A stretch of 64,000 nucleotides of DNA from Croceimicrobium sp965279135. Lineage in GTDB: Bacteria > Bacteroidota > Bacteroidia > Flavobacteriales > Schleiferiaceae. The notes beneath the pieces are model-generated. The model searched no databases, was not told the DNA's origin, and saw nothing but the letters and a program-made list of their open reading frames with translations. Positions 33,474 to 41,972 of the stretch are shown here, in pieces. The stretch covers positions 3,162,001 to 3,226,000 of the forward strand of contig OZ257133.1 of assembly GCA_965279135.1 (NCBI GenBank), read 5' to 3'. The stretch's first letter is position 1, and each line of letters starts with the position of its first letter. A program made the translations under genes and the position numbers.

Positions 33474-34053
33474 AGTCTCGATAGAAAAGCTGCTCGTCGA
33501 TACATTGCCAAACAGCTGGTGGAAGCATGAAGCTCACGTCTTTTCCTGCTTTAATGGCATTTCGAATTTCTGTAGAGGCAATTTCAACAATTGGAGCCTT
33601 TGTGAGATGTACCTTAGGGTGACTTGCCAAAGCCCCGCCATCACTATTAATCCGTGGATAAACATACAGGTCATGATGCTCTAGAATGGCTTCATGATTT
33701 CTCCAACGGGGAAAGCTTTCCAAATTATCTTCACCCATGATCAGATGAAACTCTGATTCCGGATGCTTTTCTTCCAGGTGCAGTAAGGTGTTGGCTGTAT
33801 ATGAAGGTTGTGGTAAAGAAAACTCCACATCGCTCACTCTTAGTTTGTAATGATCCTCGATAGCCAGGTTTACCATATGCAACCTCAATCGATCATCAAG
33901 CAGGCTGCTTTTTTTCTTGTGTGGATTATGAGGGGTAACTACAAACCAGACTTCATCTAAATCCGTGAACTCCAGCATATACTGGGCAATCACGCAGTGC
34001 CCAATGTGGATGGGATTAAAGGTCCCAAAATACAGTCCTACCCTTTTCTTCAT
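33472..34053 (-). CDS. nadD: Nicotinate-nucleotide adenylyltransferase
   Basis: Adds AMP to nicotinic acid mononucleotide in NAD synthesis. The nucleotidyltransferase motif is GLYFGTFNPIHIGHCVIAQY (HxGH-like), and the C-terminal ISSTxxR-type signature is present as EIASTEIRNAIKAG. At 193 residues it is typical. It overlaps gmk by four bases (ATGA) and belongs to a leftward yicC-gmk-nadD run, a common Bacteroidota gene order. Confidence 0.96.
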   Translation of the reverse strand: MKKRVGLYFGTFNPIHIGHCVIAQYMLEFTDLDEVWFVVTPHNPHKKKSSLLDDRLRLHMVNLAIEDHYKLRVSDVEFSLPQPSYTANTLLHLEEKHPESEFHLIMGEDNLESFPRWRNHEAILEHHDLYVYPRINSDGGALASHPKVHLTKAPIVEIASTEIRNAIKAGKDVSFMLPPAVWQCIDEQLFYRD

Positions 34054-34625
34054 GCTCCAACAAAAATCTTCACCAGATTGTAGGCTTCAGTTTTAGCTAC
34101 CTCTAAATCACGATTCCATAGAATGTGATCAAAACGATCTGCGCGTCCAATTTCTTTACGCGCCTTAGCTAATCTTTGACGAATCTTATCTTCTGAATCA
34201 GTATCTCGGCCACGCAGCCTTCGCTCTAATTCTTCTTCATCCGGAGGCATCACAAAAACAGCCAGAGCCTTGTCCCCATAAAGACTTTTAAGGTTAAGGC
34301 CACCTACCACATCTATATCAAAAATCACATTTTTACCCTCATCCCACAACCTTTCGATCTCTGATCTTAGGGTGCCGTACTTGGTACCCGAATACACCTC
34401 TTCCCATTCAAGAAAAGCACCATCCTCAACTTTTTTATTGAAGTCTTCATTGCTGAAGAAATAGTAATCCTTTCCATCTTTCTCCTGACCTCGAGGTGAA
34501 CGGCTTGTAGCAGATATACTAAAAGCAAGATTTAATTCAGGCTTTGTTAGCAGATGCCTAACCAAGGTAGTTTTCCCAGCTCCCGATGGTGCGGAAAAGA
34601 TGATCATTTTTGGTTTCGAAGCCAT
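34050..34625 (-). CDS. gmk: Guanylate kinase
   Basis: Phosphorylates GMP to GDP. The P-loop is IIFSAPSGAGKTTLVRHLL, followed by FSISATSRSPRGQEKDGKDY (GMP-binding) and GAFLEWEEVYSGTKYGT. It is 191 residues, normal length. It starts five bases after the YicC stop and its own stop overlaps the nadD start, so the three genes form one operon. Confidence 0.98.
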   Translation of the reverse strand: MASKPKMIIFSAPSGAGKTTLVRHLLTKPELNLAFSISATSRSPRGQEKDGKDYYFFSNEDFNKKVEDGAFLEWEEVYSGTKYGTLRSEIERLWDEGKNVIFDIDVVGGLNLKSLYGDKALAVFVMPPDEEELERRLRGRDTDSEDKIRQRLAKARKEIGRADRFDHILWNRDLEVAKTEAYNLVKIFVGA

Positions 34626-34630
34626 TTTGC

Positions 34631-35500
34631 TTAGAGGATATTGAGCGCTTGTTCTTTGATCTTCTCTAACTCATCCTTCATGTTGACGACGAGCCTTTGC
34701 ATTTCCGCATGATTGGCTTTGCTGCCAAGGGTGTTGATTTCCCGACCGATTTCCTGGCTTACAAAGCCCAGCTTTTTACCTGCCATATCCCCGGCCTCCA
34801 TGAGTTCATGAAAATAATTCAAGTGGGATCGCAGTCTCACCTTCTCCTCGGTGATATCGTATTTTTCAAGGTAATAGATCAATTCTTGTTCAAAACGATC
34901 CTGGTCTGCCTCTGCTTTTAAGCTTTCAAGGCTGCGCTGCAATTTATCTTTTACCCTCTGTTTTCGATCTTCTTCCAGTGGTTCTACTTCTTTGAGATAG
35001 GCCTCAATATTATCGAGTCGCAGTTTTAAGTCTTGAGCTAAACGGCCACCCTCTGTTGCTCTGAAATCCATGAGGATGTCCAGTGCTCCCCGAATTCCAT
35101 CCTGCAATGCTGACCACTCATTCTCACTTAATTCATCCATCTGATTTTGCATTACATCAGACATCCGAATAACTGCCCCTAAAGCATCACCCTGGGTGTT
35201 GGTTTTAAGACTCAGCTCCTTGAGTTGATTCAAATAAGCTTCTGCCAATTCCATATTGATTTTTGGAGCGCTTTCCATTCCGGTAATCTCTACATTGATG
35301 TTACAATCAATCTTACCACGGATCAAAGTTTCAGAAATTAACTGCCGTACCTCGCCTTCTTTACTGCGATATAATGATGGAAGACGCAGATTAAGGTCGG
35401 CTTGCTTACTATTAAGGCTCTTTATCTCAATGGTGACTTTTTTTCCGGGCAGGTTAATGATTTTCTTCCCAAAACCAGTCATGGAATACAATGGCTTCAT
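34631..35500 (-). CDS. YicC/YloC family endoribonuclease
   Basis: YicC proteins are RNA-binding endoribonucleases. The family start MTGFGKK is present (MKPLYSMTGFGKKIINLPGK), as are the EIKSLNSKQADLNLRLPSLY block and the C-terminal KLGFVSQEIGREINTLGSKA and VVNMKDELEKIKEQALNIL, both highly conserved. I start it at the ATG at 35498-35500 (289 residues) rather than the TTG three codons earlier. It is the first gene of the yicC-gmk-nadD run. Confidence 0.93.
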   Translation of the reverse strand: MKPLYSMTGFGKKIINLPGKKVTIEIKSLNSKQADLNLRLPSLYRSKEGEVRQLISETLIRGKIDCNINVEITGMESAPKINMELAEAYLNQLKELSLKTNTQGDALGAVIRMSDVMQNQMDELSENEWSALQDGIRGALDILMDFRATEGGRLAQDLKLRLDNIEAYLKEVEPLEEDRKQRVKDKLQRSLESLKAEADQDRFEQELIYYLEKYDITEEKVRLRSHLNYFHELMEAGDMAGKKLGFVSQEIGREINTLGSKANHAEMQRLVVNMKDELEKIKEQALNIL

Positions 35501-35517
35501 AGGCGACAAAGGTAAAC

Positions 35518-36423
35518 TTATTGGGGTTTGCTCCTTCGGTAAAAGGATACCAGATATACCCCGGTAAAGATTAGCAAGGCAGCAAATAACATGTGCCGGT
35601 TGGGTTGATCACTACCCAGTAAAATAGCCGATCCGGTAGCTACAAGAGGTTGCAGGTAAATGTAAAAGCTCACGGTGGTGGAGCTTACCGTTTTAAGGGC
35701 ATAGATGTTTAGCAAATAGGCGAAAAAGGTTGTGGCGATAATTACGAAAGCAATTTCCCAATAGATCTTCTGTGGCATGCTTTGCCATTCAATTTCCGGG
35801 ATCTGACCAACCCCAAATGGGATTACAAAAAACAAACCTGCAAGAAACACCCATTTAATTACCGTAAAGGGGCGGTATTTGCTCATCAGTGGTTTAACGA
35901 CCACCAGATACATGGCATAAGAAAGAGCATTTAGCATAACCAGAATATTCCCTAGGGACTCACCTTTATTAAGGATTGCGTTTAGGGATCCTCCCTGGCT
36001 AATGAGATAGAGAGCGCCACTTAGGCCCAGACCAATTCCAAGGATACGCCACCATGTAAGAGGAGCCTTTAAGAATAGGGCTGCTAAAAGCAGAACCATG
36101 ATGGGGTTGGTGGTCATAATTACCGCGGCACTAATTGGCGTAGTGATATTTAACCCTTCGAAAAACAGCAATTGATTAGCGGCAACCCCAAAAAAGCCTG
36201 AAGCAATAATTCTGGGCCAGTCTTTGCGATCGACCCTCTCGCGATTCATACCTAAGGTGAGAATAAAAAAGAGCAAAACCGCTCCACTCACTCGCAGCAG
36301 AATAAAGGCCCTTGGTTGGACAAAATCAGGCATCACATCCTTGGCAATTGAATAGTTCACGCCATAGATCAAGGCCACAGTGATAAGCGCTAAATGCGCC
36401 TTTATTTTAGAAAGATCTTGCAT
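35518..36423 (-). CDS. EamA/DMT superfamily transporter
   Basis: A 301-residue inner-membrane protein with about ten helices in two EamA repeats (for example LALITVALIYGVNYSIAKDV with PRAFILLRVSGAVLLFFIL; IMTTNPIMVLLLAALFLKAP; TVSFYIYLQPLVATGSAILL). The pattern of an aromatic-Pro end in each repeat is typical of drug/metabolite exporters. Substrate unknown; no neighbour helps. The start used is the ATG at 36421-36423, five codons after a possible TTG. Confidence 0.9.
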   Translation of the reverse strand: MQDLSKIKAHLALITVALIYGVNYSIAKDVMPDFVQPRAFILLRVSGAVLLFFILTLGMNRERVDRKDWPRIIASGFFGVAANQLLFFEGLNITTPISAAVIMTTNPIMVLLLAALFLKAPLTWWRILGIGLGLSGALYLISQGGSLNAILNKGESLGNILVMLNALSYAMYLVVVKPLMSKYRPFTVIKWVFLAGLFFVIPFGVGQIPEIEWQSMPQKIYWEIAFVIIATTFFAYLLNIYALKTVSSTTVSFYIYLQPLVATGSAILLGSDQPNRHMLFAALLIFTGVYLVSFYRRSKPQ

Positions 36424-36465
36424 TCTAATTGGGCGCAAAAGTGGCGAAAAGCTTTGAGCTGGCAG

Positions 36466-36702
36466 CTATTTACTGTAGCGTTGCTTTAATTCATCCAGAA
36501 TTGAGTGCAGTCCTTCGGTGCGAATCACAAAAAGTGTTTCTAACATTACTCCTAAGCGACCTTTTGGCCAACCTTGTGCATAGAACCATTCAAGGTAATA
36601 AGTAGGTAAATCGCAGAGTTTTTTTCCGGCATACTTACCAAATGGCATTTCCTTTTGAACGATATCAATTAGGATTTGCCGATCGCCCAATTCTTTAGCC
36701 AT
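36466..36702 (-). CDS. DUF3820 family small protein
   Basis: A 78-residue protein whose core MPFGKYAGKKLCDLPTYYLEWF is the hallmark of DUF3820, a small conserved bacterial family named after a putative quorum-sensing-regulated factor. No enzymatic role is established. From the ATG at 36700-36702 it overlaps the end of the upstream lipoprotein gene by eight bases, so the two are likely co-transcribed. Confidence 0.85.
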   Translation of the reverse strand: MAKELGDRQILIDIVQKEMPFGKYAGKKLCDLPTYYLEWFYAQGWPKGRLGVMLETLFVIRTEGLHSILDELKQRYSK

Positions 36703-37174
36703 TTCCAATCAATTCGTAAATGACTTCGCGTTTCTCTGCTTCAGGTTTTCCTTGAGCGTCATAATACTGCCAGTATTCATAGGAAGTATCCGGTTTGTTG
36801 ATATAGATGAAACGTTTAAGAAGTCTCTCATCAGTATCAAAGTACATGGTTAGGCTGGTATCATAGAGGTAGCGGCTGGTGCTCTGAAGGTGATGTTTAT
36901 TAATGAGATAGAGATTTCCTTTTTGGTCAAAGGCCGAGTCTACGGTCCAGGCATCAGTGCATTGACAAGAAGACATATGTAACCAATCGCCTTTATGAAT
37001 GAAGTATTGCGTTCGCTTACAGGATTCATGATTGGAGGACCTAATACTATCACTGATAGAGTAGTACTCGCCAGGCTGAGGATTGTAATAGGGCGGAATA
37101 AATCGACTGCGATGGTATTCCCAGGAGCAGGCTGTACAGAACAAGAGAATTACCATTACCAGGCGAGAATTCAT
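36695..37174 (-). CDS. Small lipoprotein of unknown function
   Basis: A 159-residue protein with a short hydrophobic start ending in a likely lipobox (VILLFCTACS), followed by a mature part rich in Tyr and Asp (PPYYNPQPGEYYSIS, YEYWQYYDAQGKPEAE). The repeating YDTSL, FDTDERLLKRF and YDAQGKPEAE phrases look like short toxin-antidote/MORN-like beta repeats but I do not assign it. The Cys at -3 is unusual for a lipobox. It overlaps the DUF3820 gene. Confidence 0.72.
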   Translation of the reverse strand: MNSRLVMVILLFCTACSWEYHRSRFIPPYYNPQPGEYYSISDSIRSSNHESCKRTQYFIHKGDWLHMSSCQCTDAWTVDSAFDQKGNLYLINKHHLQSTSRYLYDTSLTMYFDTDERLLKRFIYINKPDTSYEYWQYYDAQGKPEAEKREVIYELIGNG

Positions 37175-37269
37175 AGCACTTTACTTCAATAGGATTTGCG
37201 GCTGCCTTAGCCTTAATTGGCCTTAATATCGCAAAAAGCGCCTTATTGTCCTATTTTAAGCACAGAGTC

Positions 37270-39168
37270 TTAGTATGCCCTTTCTCTCTTTCCCTCGTAA
37301 TAATTTAAGAATGCTTTGTTAACCACCCTCATTCCTCCGGGAGTAGGAAAATCACCTGTGAAGTACCAATCGCCGGTGTTGTTAGGAGCTGCGGCGTGCA
37401 AATCTTCAATGGTTTGGAACAAGATTTTTACCTCGGCATTCATGTGCTTCGGAGTTAGCATTTTAGCAATTCGGTCCGAAATTTCCTGAGCACTAAAAGG
37501 AGCGTATATCTGCTTAACAAAGTTTTGCACCTCATTATCCGGTAGTTCCTTTTGAGCTAGGCACTTTTGATAGGTATCATCGATTACAGACTCCATACCT
37601 CGCTCTTTTAGAAGGTCGATTGCCGCTCTAAAAGCTGCAAAATCATCAAGCAGCGACATGTTAATTCCATAACAATCCGGGTAACGAATCTGAGGAGCGG
37701 AGCTAACGACAACAATTTTCTTTGGCCCTAATCTATCGAGAATACTCAGGATACTCTTCTTAAGAGTGGTGCCCCGAACAATACTATCATCAATTACAAC
37801 TAAAGTGTCTTTTGATGATACCGTCTCGTGGGTGATGTCGTAAACATGACTTACCAGTTCATCCCTACTGTTGTCCTGCGTAATAAAGGTGCGCATTTTC
37901 ACATCCTTCCAGAGAGATTTTTCTACTCGAGGGCGGATGGATAACAGATGCTCTAGTTTTTCTGCATCAAGATCTCCTTCGAACTTGAGAATCTTATCGC
38001 GTTTAACAGAATTCAAATAGTCCTCCATTCCTTTTACCATACCGTAAAAGCTAATTTCCGCGGTATTAGGGATGAATGAGAATACGGTGTTCTTAAGGTC
38101 CTTATCTACTTCTTCAAGTATGGCAGGACATACCCTTCGCCCTAATTCTATGCGCTCGCGATAGATGTCGGCATCATTGCCTCTTGAGAAATAGATACGC
38201 TCAAATGAACAGGCCAGTCTTTTCCCTGGTTTCCGTATCTCCTGCAGGCTGGCGTCGCCAGTTTTCTTAATGATTAAGGCATGTCCGGGGCTAATTTCCT
38301 TAATGCGTTCAAAGGGGACATTGAATGCGGTTTGTATAACCGGTCTTTCACTGGCAACTACACATACTTCATCATCATCATAGAAAAAGGCCGGGCGAAT
38401 ACCATTCGGATCGCGCAAAACAAAGGCATCCCCATGACCAAACAAACCTGCCATGGCATAACCACCATCCCAGTGTTTGGCGCTTTTCCTCAGGATTTTC
38501 GTGATATCTATTTCCCGGGCGATCTTAGGGCTAATATCCACTTTACTGAGGCCATCTTTTTTAAACTGGCGATATAACTTCTCGTTTTGCTCATCCAGAA
38601 AGTGTCCAATTTTTTCGAGAATGGTTACCGTATCGGCCTTCTCTTTGGGATGTTGTCCTAATTGGACCAAATTGTCGAAAAGCTCATCAACATTGGTCAT
38701 GTTGAAATTACCAGCCAGAATTAGGTTGCGGGTTAACCAATTGTTTTGCCTTAAGAAGGGGTGAATACTTTCAATACTCTGTCCTCCATAGGTGCCGTAA
38801 CGGAGATGACCTAAATATAATTCACCAATAAAGGGTACATTTTGTTTGAGCCATTCCGGGTCATGAATTTTGCTATCATCCCCCTGCAGACCATCCAGCA
38901 CTCTTTGATTGATGCGTTCGAAAAGATCTTGAATTGGGGTTTTATCTATGGAACGGTAACGACTAATGTATCGTTTCCCAGGAGGCATATCGAGCTTGAT
39001 GTTAGCCAATCCTGCGCCGTCTTGCCCCCTGTTGTGCTGCTTTTCCATCAGCACATACATCTTATTGACTCCGTAGAGGGCCGAACCGTATTTCTCGTGA
39101 TAATACGAAAGCGGCTTTTTGAGGCGAACCAGCGCGATGCCGCATTCGTGGGTAATAAAATCGCTCAT
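37270..39168 (-). CDS. purF: Amidophosphoribosyltransferase-like protein (long PurF)
   Basis: PurF makes phosphoribosylamine from PRPP and glutamine, the first step of purine synthesis. The N-terminal Ntn glutaminase keeps Cys9 after a short propeptide-like start (MSDFITHECGIALV), with KQHNRGQDGAGLA and LGHLRYGTYG. The phosphoribosyltransferase half carries the PRPP loop VVIDDSIVRGTTLKK. At 632 residues it is longer than the usual 470-510, matching the long form common in Bacteroidota, which has inserts and a C-terminal extension. It could be a PurF paralogue rather than the main enzyme; no second copy is in the window. Confidence 0.88.
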   Translation of the reverse strand: MSDFITHECGIALVRLKKPLSYYHEKYGSALYGVNKMYVLMEKQHNRGQDGAGLANIKLDMPPGKRYISRYRSIDKTPIQDLFERINQRVLDGLQGDDSKIHDPEWLKQNVPFIGELYLGHLRYGTYGGQSIESIHPFLRQNNWLTRNLILAGNFNMTNVDELFDNLVQLGQHPKEKADTVTILEKIGHFLDEQNEKLYRQFKKDGLSKVDISPKIAREIDITKILRKSAKHWDGGYAMAGLFGHGDAFVLRDPNGIRPAFFYDDDEVCVVASERPVIQTAFNVPFERIKEISPGHALIIKKTGDASLQEIRKPGKRLACSFERIYFSRGNDADIYRERIELGRRVCPAILEEVDKDLKNTVFSFIPNTAEISFYGMVKGMEDYLNSVKRDKILKFEGDLDAEKLEHLLSIRPRVEKSLWKDVKMRTFITQDNSRDELVSHVYDITHETVSSKDTLVVIDDSIVRGTTLKKSILSILDRLGPKKIVVVSSAPQIRYPDCYGINMSLLDDFAAFRAAIDLLKERGMESVIDDTYQKCLAQKELPDNEVQNFVKQIYAPFSAQEISDRIAKMLTPKHMNAEVKILFQTIEDLHAAAPNNTGDWYFTGDFPTPGGMRVVNKAFLNYYEGKRERAY

Positions 39169-39193
39169 TGCGGGGCTTTATGAGCAGGCAAAT

Positions 39194-40246
39194 TTAGCCC
39201 TTTTCCGAGACCCGTACTTCGTCTTTATTACTGCTGTCAATATCAAATCTGCTTTTATCAATATTTAGCCATTCTAATGCAGCATTTGCAAAGATGTCTT
39301 CCACCACCTCTTTCTCGAGATTCATGTCCTCAATAAAGGCGCCAATTTCCAAGTCTCCGAGAGGGAAGGGATAATCACTGCCTAGCATAACTCTTTTTGA
39401 ACCTTGCATGCTGAGAATGTAGTCTAACAGCTTTGGATCGTGGGTGATACTATCTACCCAGAACTCTCCAATGTAGCGGCGCGGGTTCACATTATTATGG
39501 ATAGCCACCAAATCTGGCCGGCAGTTATAACCGTGTTCCACTCTTCCGATAGTTGGTAAAAATGATCCACCTGCATGGGAGAAACAAACTCTTAATTGAG
39601 GCAAGCGTTCCAGCACCCCACCGAAAATTAGAGAACAAGCGGCACGTGAAGTTTCGGCAGGCATTCCCACCAACCAGGGCAACCAATATTTGCGCATCTG
39701 ATCCATTCCCATCATATTCCAGGGGTGGATCATGATAGCCATGTCCAGGTCTTGGGCGGCCTCGAAAATTGGAAAGAACTCCGGTTCACTGAGGTTTTTA
39801 TCGTTGATATTAGAACCGATTTGAATGCCCGGTAATCCAAGTTCCTTGCACCTTTCCAATTCTTTTATTGCGAGTTCAGCATCCTGCATGGGTAAGGTTC
39901 CCAGTCCTAAATAGTTTTGGGGATAGTTGGCACTCAATTCGGCCAGATCGTCGTTAAGAAACTCACTTAAGGCCTTACAGTCATTAGGCTTAGCCCAATA
40001 GGAAAACATAACCGGAATAGTGCACACCACTTGAACCTGAGTGAGATGCTGTTCGTATTCTGAGATGCGTACTTCAGGATTCCAGCAATTGGGCTGAATA
40101 CGGCGAAAGAATTTATCGCCTTGCATCATATTCGCCGAACCATCCTGGTTGTGCATGAGGTATATGAAATCTCCGTATCCGAATTTTTCTGCAAAGTTTG
40201 GCAGCTTCTCGGGGAGAATGTGGGTGTGCATATCAATTTTCAACAT
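39194..40246 (-). CDS. Aminocarboxymuconate-semialdehyde decarboxylase-like amidohydrolase
   Basis: ACMSD removes the carboxyl group of 2-amino-3-carboxymuconate-6-semialdehyde in tryptophan (kynurenine) or nitrobenzoate breakdown. The 350-residue protein has the family metal-site residues: KIDMHTHILP at the start, IMIHPWNMMG, RVCFSHAGGSFLPTIGRVEH and MLGSDYPFPLGDLE, which closely follow true ACMSDs. No other kynurenine-pathway gene is adjacent. A TAAATTTG box ends four bases before its ATG, suggesting a leaderless message. Confidence 0.88.
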   Translation of the reverse strand: MLKIDMHTHILPEKLPNFAEKFGYGDFIYLMHNQDGSANMMQGDKFFRRIQPNCWNPEVRISEYEQHLTQVQVVCTIPVMFSYWAKPNDCKALSEFLNDDLAELSANYPQNYLGLGTLPMQDAELAIKELERCKELGLPGIQIGSNINDKNLSEPEFFPIFEAAQDLDMAIMIHPWNMMGMDQMRKYWLPWLVGMPAETSRAACSLIFGGVLERLPQLRVCFSHAGGSFLPTIGRVEHGYNCRPDLVAIHNNVNPRRYIGEFWVDSITHDPKLLDYILSMQGSKRVMLGSDYPFPLGDLEIGAFIEDMNLEKEVVEDIFANAALEWLNIDKSRFDIDSSNKDEVRVSEKG

Positions 40247-40250
40247 GCTC

Positions 40251-40258
40251 CAAATTTA
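40251..40258 (-). promoter_or_regulatory. -7 box of the ACMSD-like gene
   Basis: Minus strand TAAATTTG, an exact TAnnTTTG that ends four bases before the ATG. No TTG was seen at the expected upstream distance. Confidence 0.4.
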
Positions 40259-40280
40259 AAAATTCATGGCGCAGTAGATC

Positions 40281-40308
40281 GGAGAAATTTCTCGACAGAT
40301 ATTTCTCC
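40281..40308. repeat. Inverted repeat between the ACMSD-like gene and prs
   Basis: Contains the perfect 12-base palindrome GAGAAATTTCTC at 40282-40293, and GGAGAAAT (40281-40288) pairs with ATTTCTCC (40301-40308). It lies just upstream of the prs -33 element and upstream of the divergent gene, a usual place for an operator. Confidence 0.5.
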
Positions 40309-40315
40309 TTACATG

Positions 40316-40347
40316 TTGATAACTTAATAGAGAATTAATTACATTTG
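40316..40347 (+). promoter_or_regulatory. Predicted promoter of prs-rplY-pth
   Basis: TTG at 40316-40318, 21 bases, then TACATTTG at 40340-40347, both matching consensus. The leader then holds CCCTT-TTTT-AAGGG (40351-40363), a small stem. Confidence 0.65.
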
Positions 40348-40398
40348 CAGCCCTTTTTTAAGGGGAGATAATATAGTCAATTCCAAAGTTTTAGACAC

Positions 40399-41334
40399 TT
40401 GGCACCACAAGCTAAAATTTTTGCTACCCGCGGATCCTTAGGCATTGCCGAGCGCATAGCTGATGCCTATGGCATGGAGATGGGTAATGTTGAAATCAAT
40501 GAATTCAGCGATGGCGAATTTCAGCCTTCCTTTGAGGAGAGCATTCGTGGTGGTCGGGTATTCTTAGTAGGCTCAACTATGCAGCCTACTAATAACCTAA
40601 TGGAATTGCTATTAATGATTGATGCCGCCAAAAGGGCGTCAGCTAAGCATATCACGGTTGTAGTTCCTTATTTTGGATGGGCTCGTCAGGATCGCAAGGA
40701 TAAACCTAGGGTGCCAATAGGTGCCAAGTTGGTGGCCAATTTAATGACCGCGGCGGGTGCTACCCGAATAATGACCATGGATTTGCATGCCGATCAGATT
40801 CAAGGCTTCTTTGAGTTTCCTGTGGATCATGTTTTTGCATCCAGCATATTCGTGCCTCATTTAAGAAACCAAAATATCCCGGACCTTACAATCGCGTCTC
40901 CTGATATGGGAGGATCGAAGAGAGCCAACAACTATGCTAAATGGTTGGAAAGCGAGGTGGTAATCTGCTATAAACAGCGCAAGAAAGCCAATGTGATTGA
41001 TAAGATGACAGTGATTGGTGATGTTACGGGTAGAAACGTAGTCCTAATCGATGACATGGTGGATACTGCTGGAACTTTGACCAAGGCTGCAGATATGCTT
41101 ATAGAGAAAGGCGCTTTAAGTGTTCAAGCCTATTGTACCCATGGCGTGCTTTCTGGTCAGGCTATTGAAAGAATCGAGAATTCCAGGTTAGAACGCCTGG
41201 TAATTACCGATACCATTCCCCAAGAGCATAACAGCGAGAAGATTCAAGTACTTCCAATCGCTGAGCTTTTTGCTGATGTCATGAAGAAAGTTCATCATCA
41301 CGAATCAATCAGTTCACACTTTTTAGAAAATTAA
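40399..41334 (+). CDS. prs: Ribose-phosphate pyrophosphokinase (PRPP synthetase)
   Basis: Makes PRPP from ribose 5-phosphate and ATP for nucleotide, His and NAD synthesis. The family motifs are NEFSDGEFQPSFEESIRG, VVPYFGWARQDRKDKPRVPI, the metal-binding MTMDLHADQIQGFF and the PRPP loop VVLIDDMVDTAGTLTKA. No ATG exists between the upstream stop at 40369 and the conserved start, so translation most likely begins at the TTG at 40399 (311 residues). It leads a prs-rplY-pth unit; rplY starts 15 bases after its stop. Confidence 0.96.
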   Translation: MAPQAKIFATRGSLGIAERIADAYGMEMGNVEINEFSDGEFQPSFEESIRGGRVFLVGSTMQPTNNLMELLLMIDAAKRASAKHITVVVPYFGWARQDRKDKPRVPIGAKLVANLMTAAGATRIMTMDLHADQIQGFFEFPVDHVFASSIFVPHLRNQNIPDLTIASPDMGGSKRANNYAKWLESEVVICYKQRKKANVIDKMTVIGDVTGRNVVLIDDMVDTAGTLTKAADMLIEKGALSVQAYCTHGVLSGQAIERIENSRLERLVITDTIPQEHNSEKIQVLPIAELFADVMKKVHHHESISSHFLEN

Positions 41335-41348
41335 TAATCCCAGATACA

Positions 41349-41960
41349 ATGAGATCAATTAGCATCGAGGGTAAATCAAGAGAAGAGCTCGGTACCAAAA
41401 GTGCCAAGTTATTGCGTCGCGAAGGAATGGTTCCTTGCGTGATCTATGGAGCAGGAGAAAACATTCATTTCTACACAGATAGTCGCAGCTTTAAAGAGTT
41501 GCTTTATACTGCAGAAGCATTGCTTTGCGTAATCAATATCGACGGAACTGAATACAAGTGTGTGGTACGCGATAGCCAGTTCCACCCGGTGAGCAGTGAA
41601 GTAGAGCATGTTGACTTTTTCCAGATTACCGATGGAAAGCCATTTGAAGCAGTAGTGCCTATTAACCTTGTGGGTAACGCTCGTGGTGTGCGTAATGGTG
41701 GTAAGTTGAAATTTACCTTGCGTAAGGTTAAGGCCTTAGCAACCGAAGATAATATGCCCGGAATGATTGATCTGAATATCGAAAACCTTCGAATCGGTCA
41801 ATCTATGCGCGTAAGCGATGTAAGTGCCCAAGGGTTTGAGATTCTAGGAGATCCAGGTCGTACCGTAGTAGCGGTTAGAACTTCTCGTAATGCTGTTGAC
41901 GACAGTGATGAGGAGGAAGAAGGTGAGGAAGCTCCAGCTGAAGAGTCAGCAGAGGCTTAA
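41349..41960 (+). CDS. rplY: 50S ribosomal protein L25 (CTC form)
   Basis: Binds 5S rRNA in the large subunit. The N-terminal L25 domain is seen in ISIEGKSREELGTKSAKLLR, REGMVPCVIYGAGEN and SSEVEHVDFFQI, and a second beta domain (VVPINLVGNARGVRNGGKLK) makes the long CTC-type form, 203 residues in all. The C-terminus is a highly acidic tail (DDSDEEEEGEEAPAEESAEA), common in this phylum. It lies between prs and pth, the classic order. Confidence 0.96.
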   Translation: MRSISIEGKSREELGTKSAKLLRREGMVPCVIYGAGENIHFYTDSRSFKELLYTAEALLCVINIDGTEYKCVVRDSQFHPVSSEVEHVDFFQITDGKPFEAVVPINLVGNARGVRNGGKLKFTLRKVKALATEDNMPGMIDLNIENLRIGQSMRVSDVSAQGFEILGDPGRTVVAVRTSRNAVDDSDEEEEGEEAPAEESAEA

Positions 41961-41972
41961 ATCATTTTAAGG

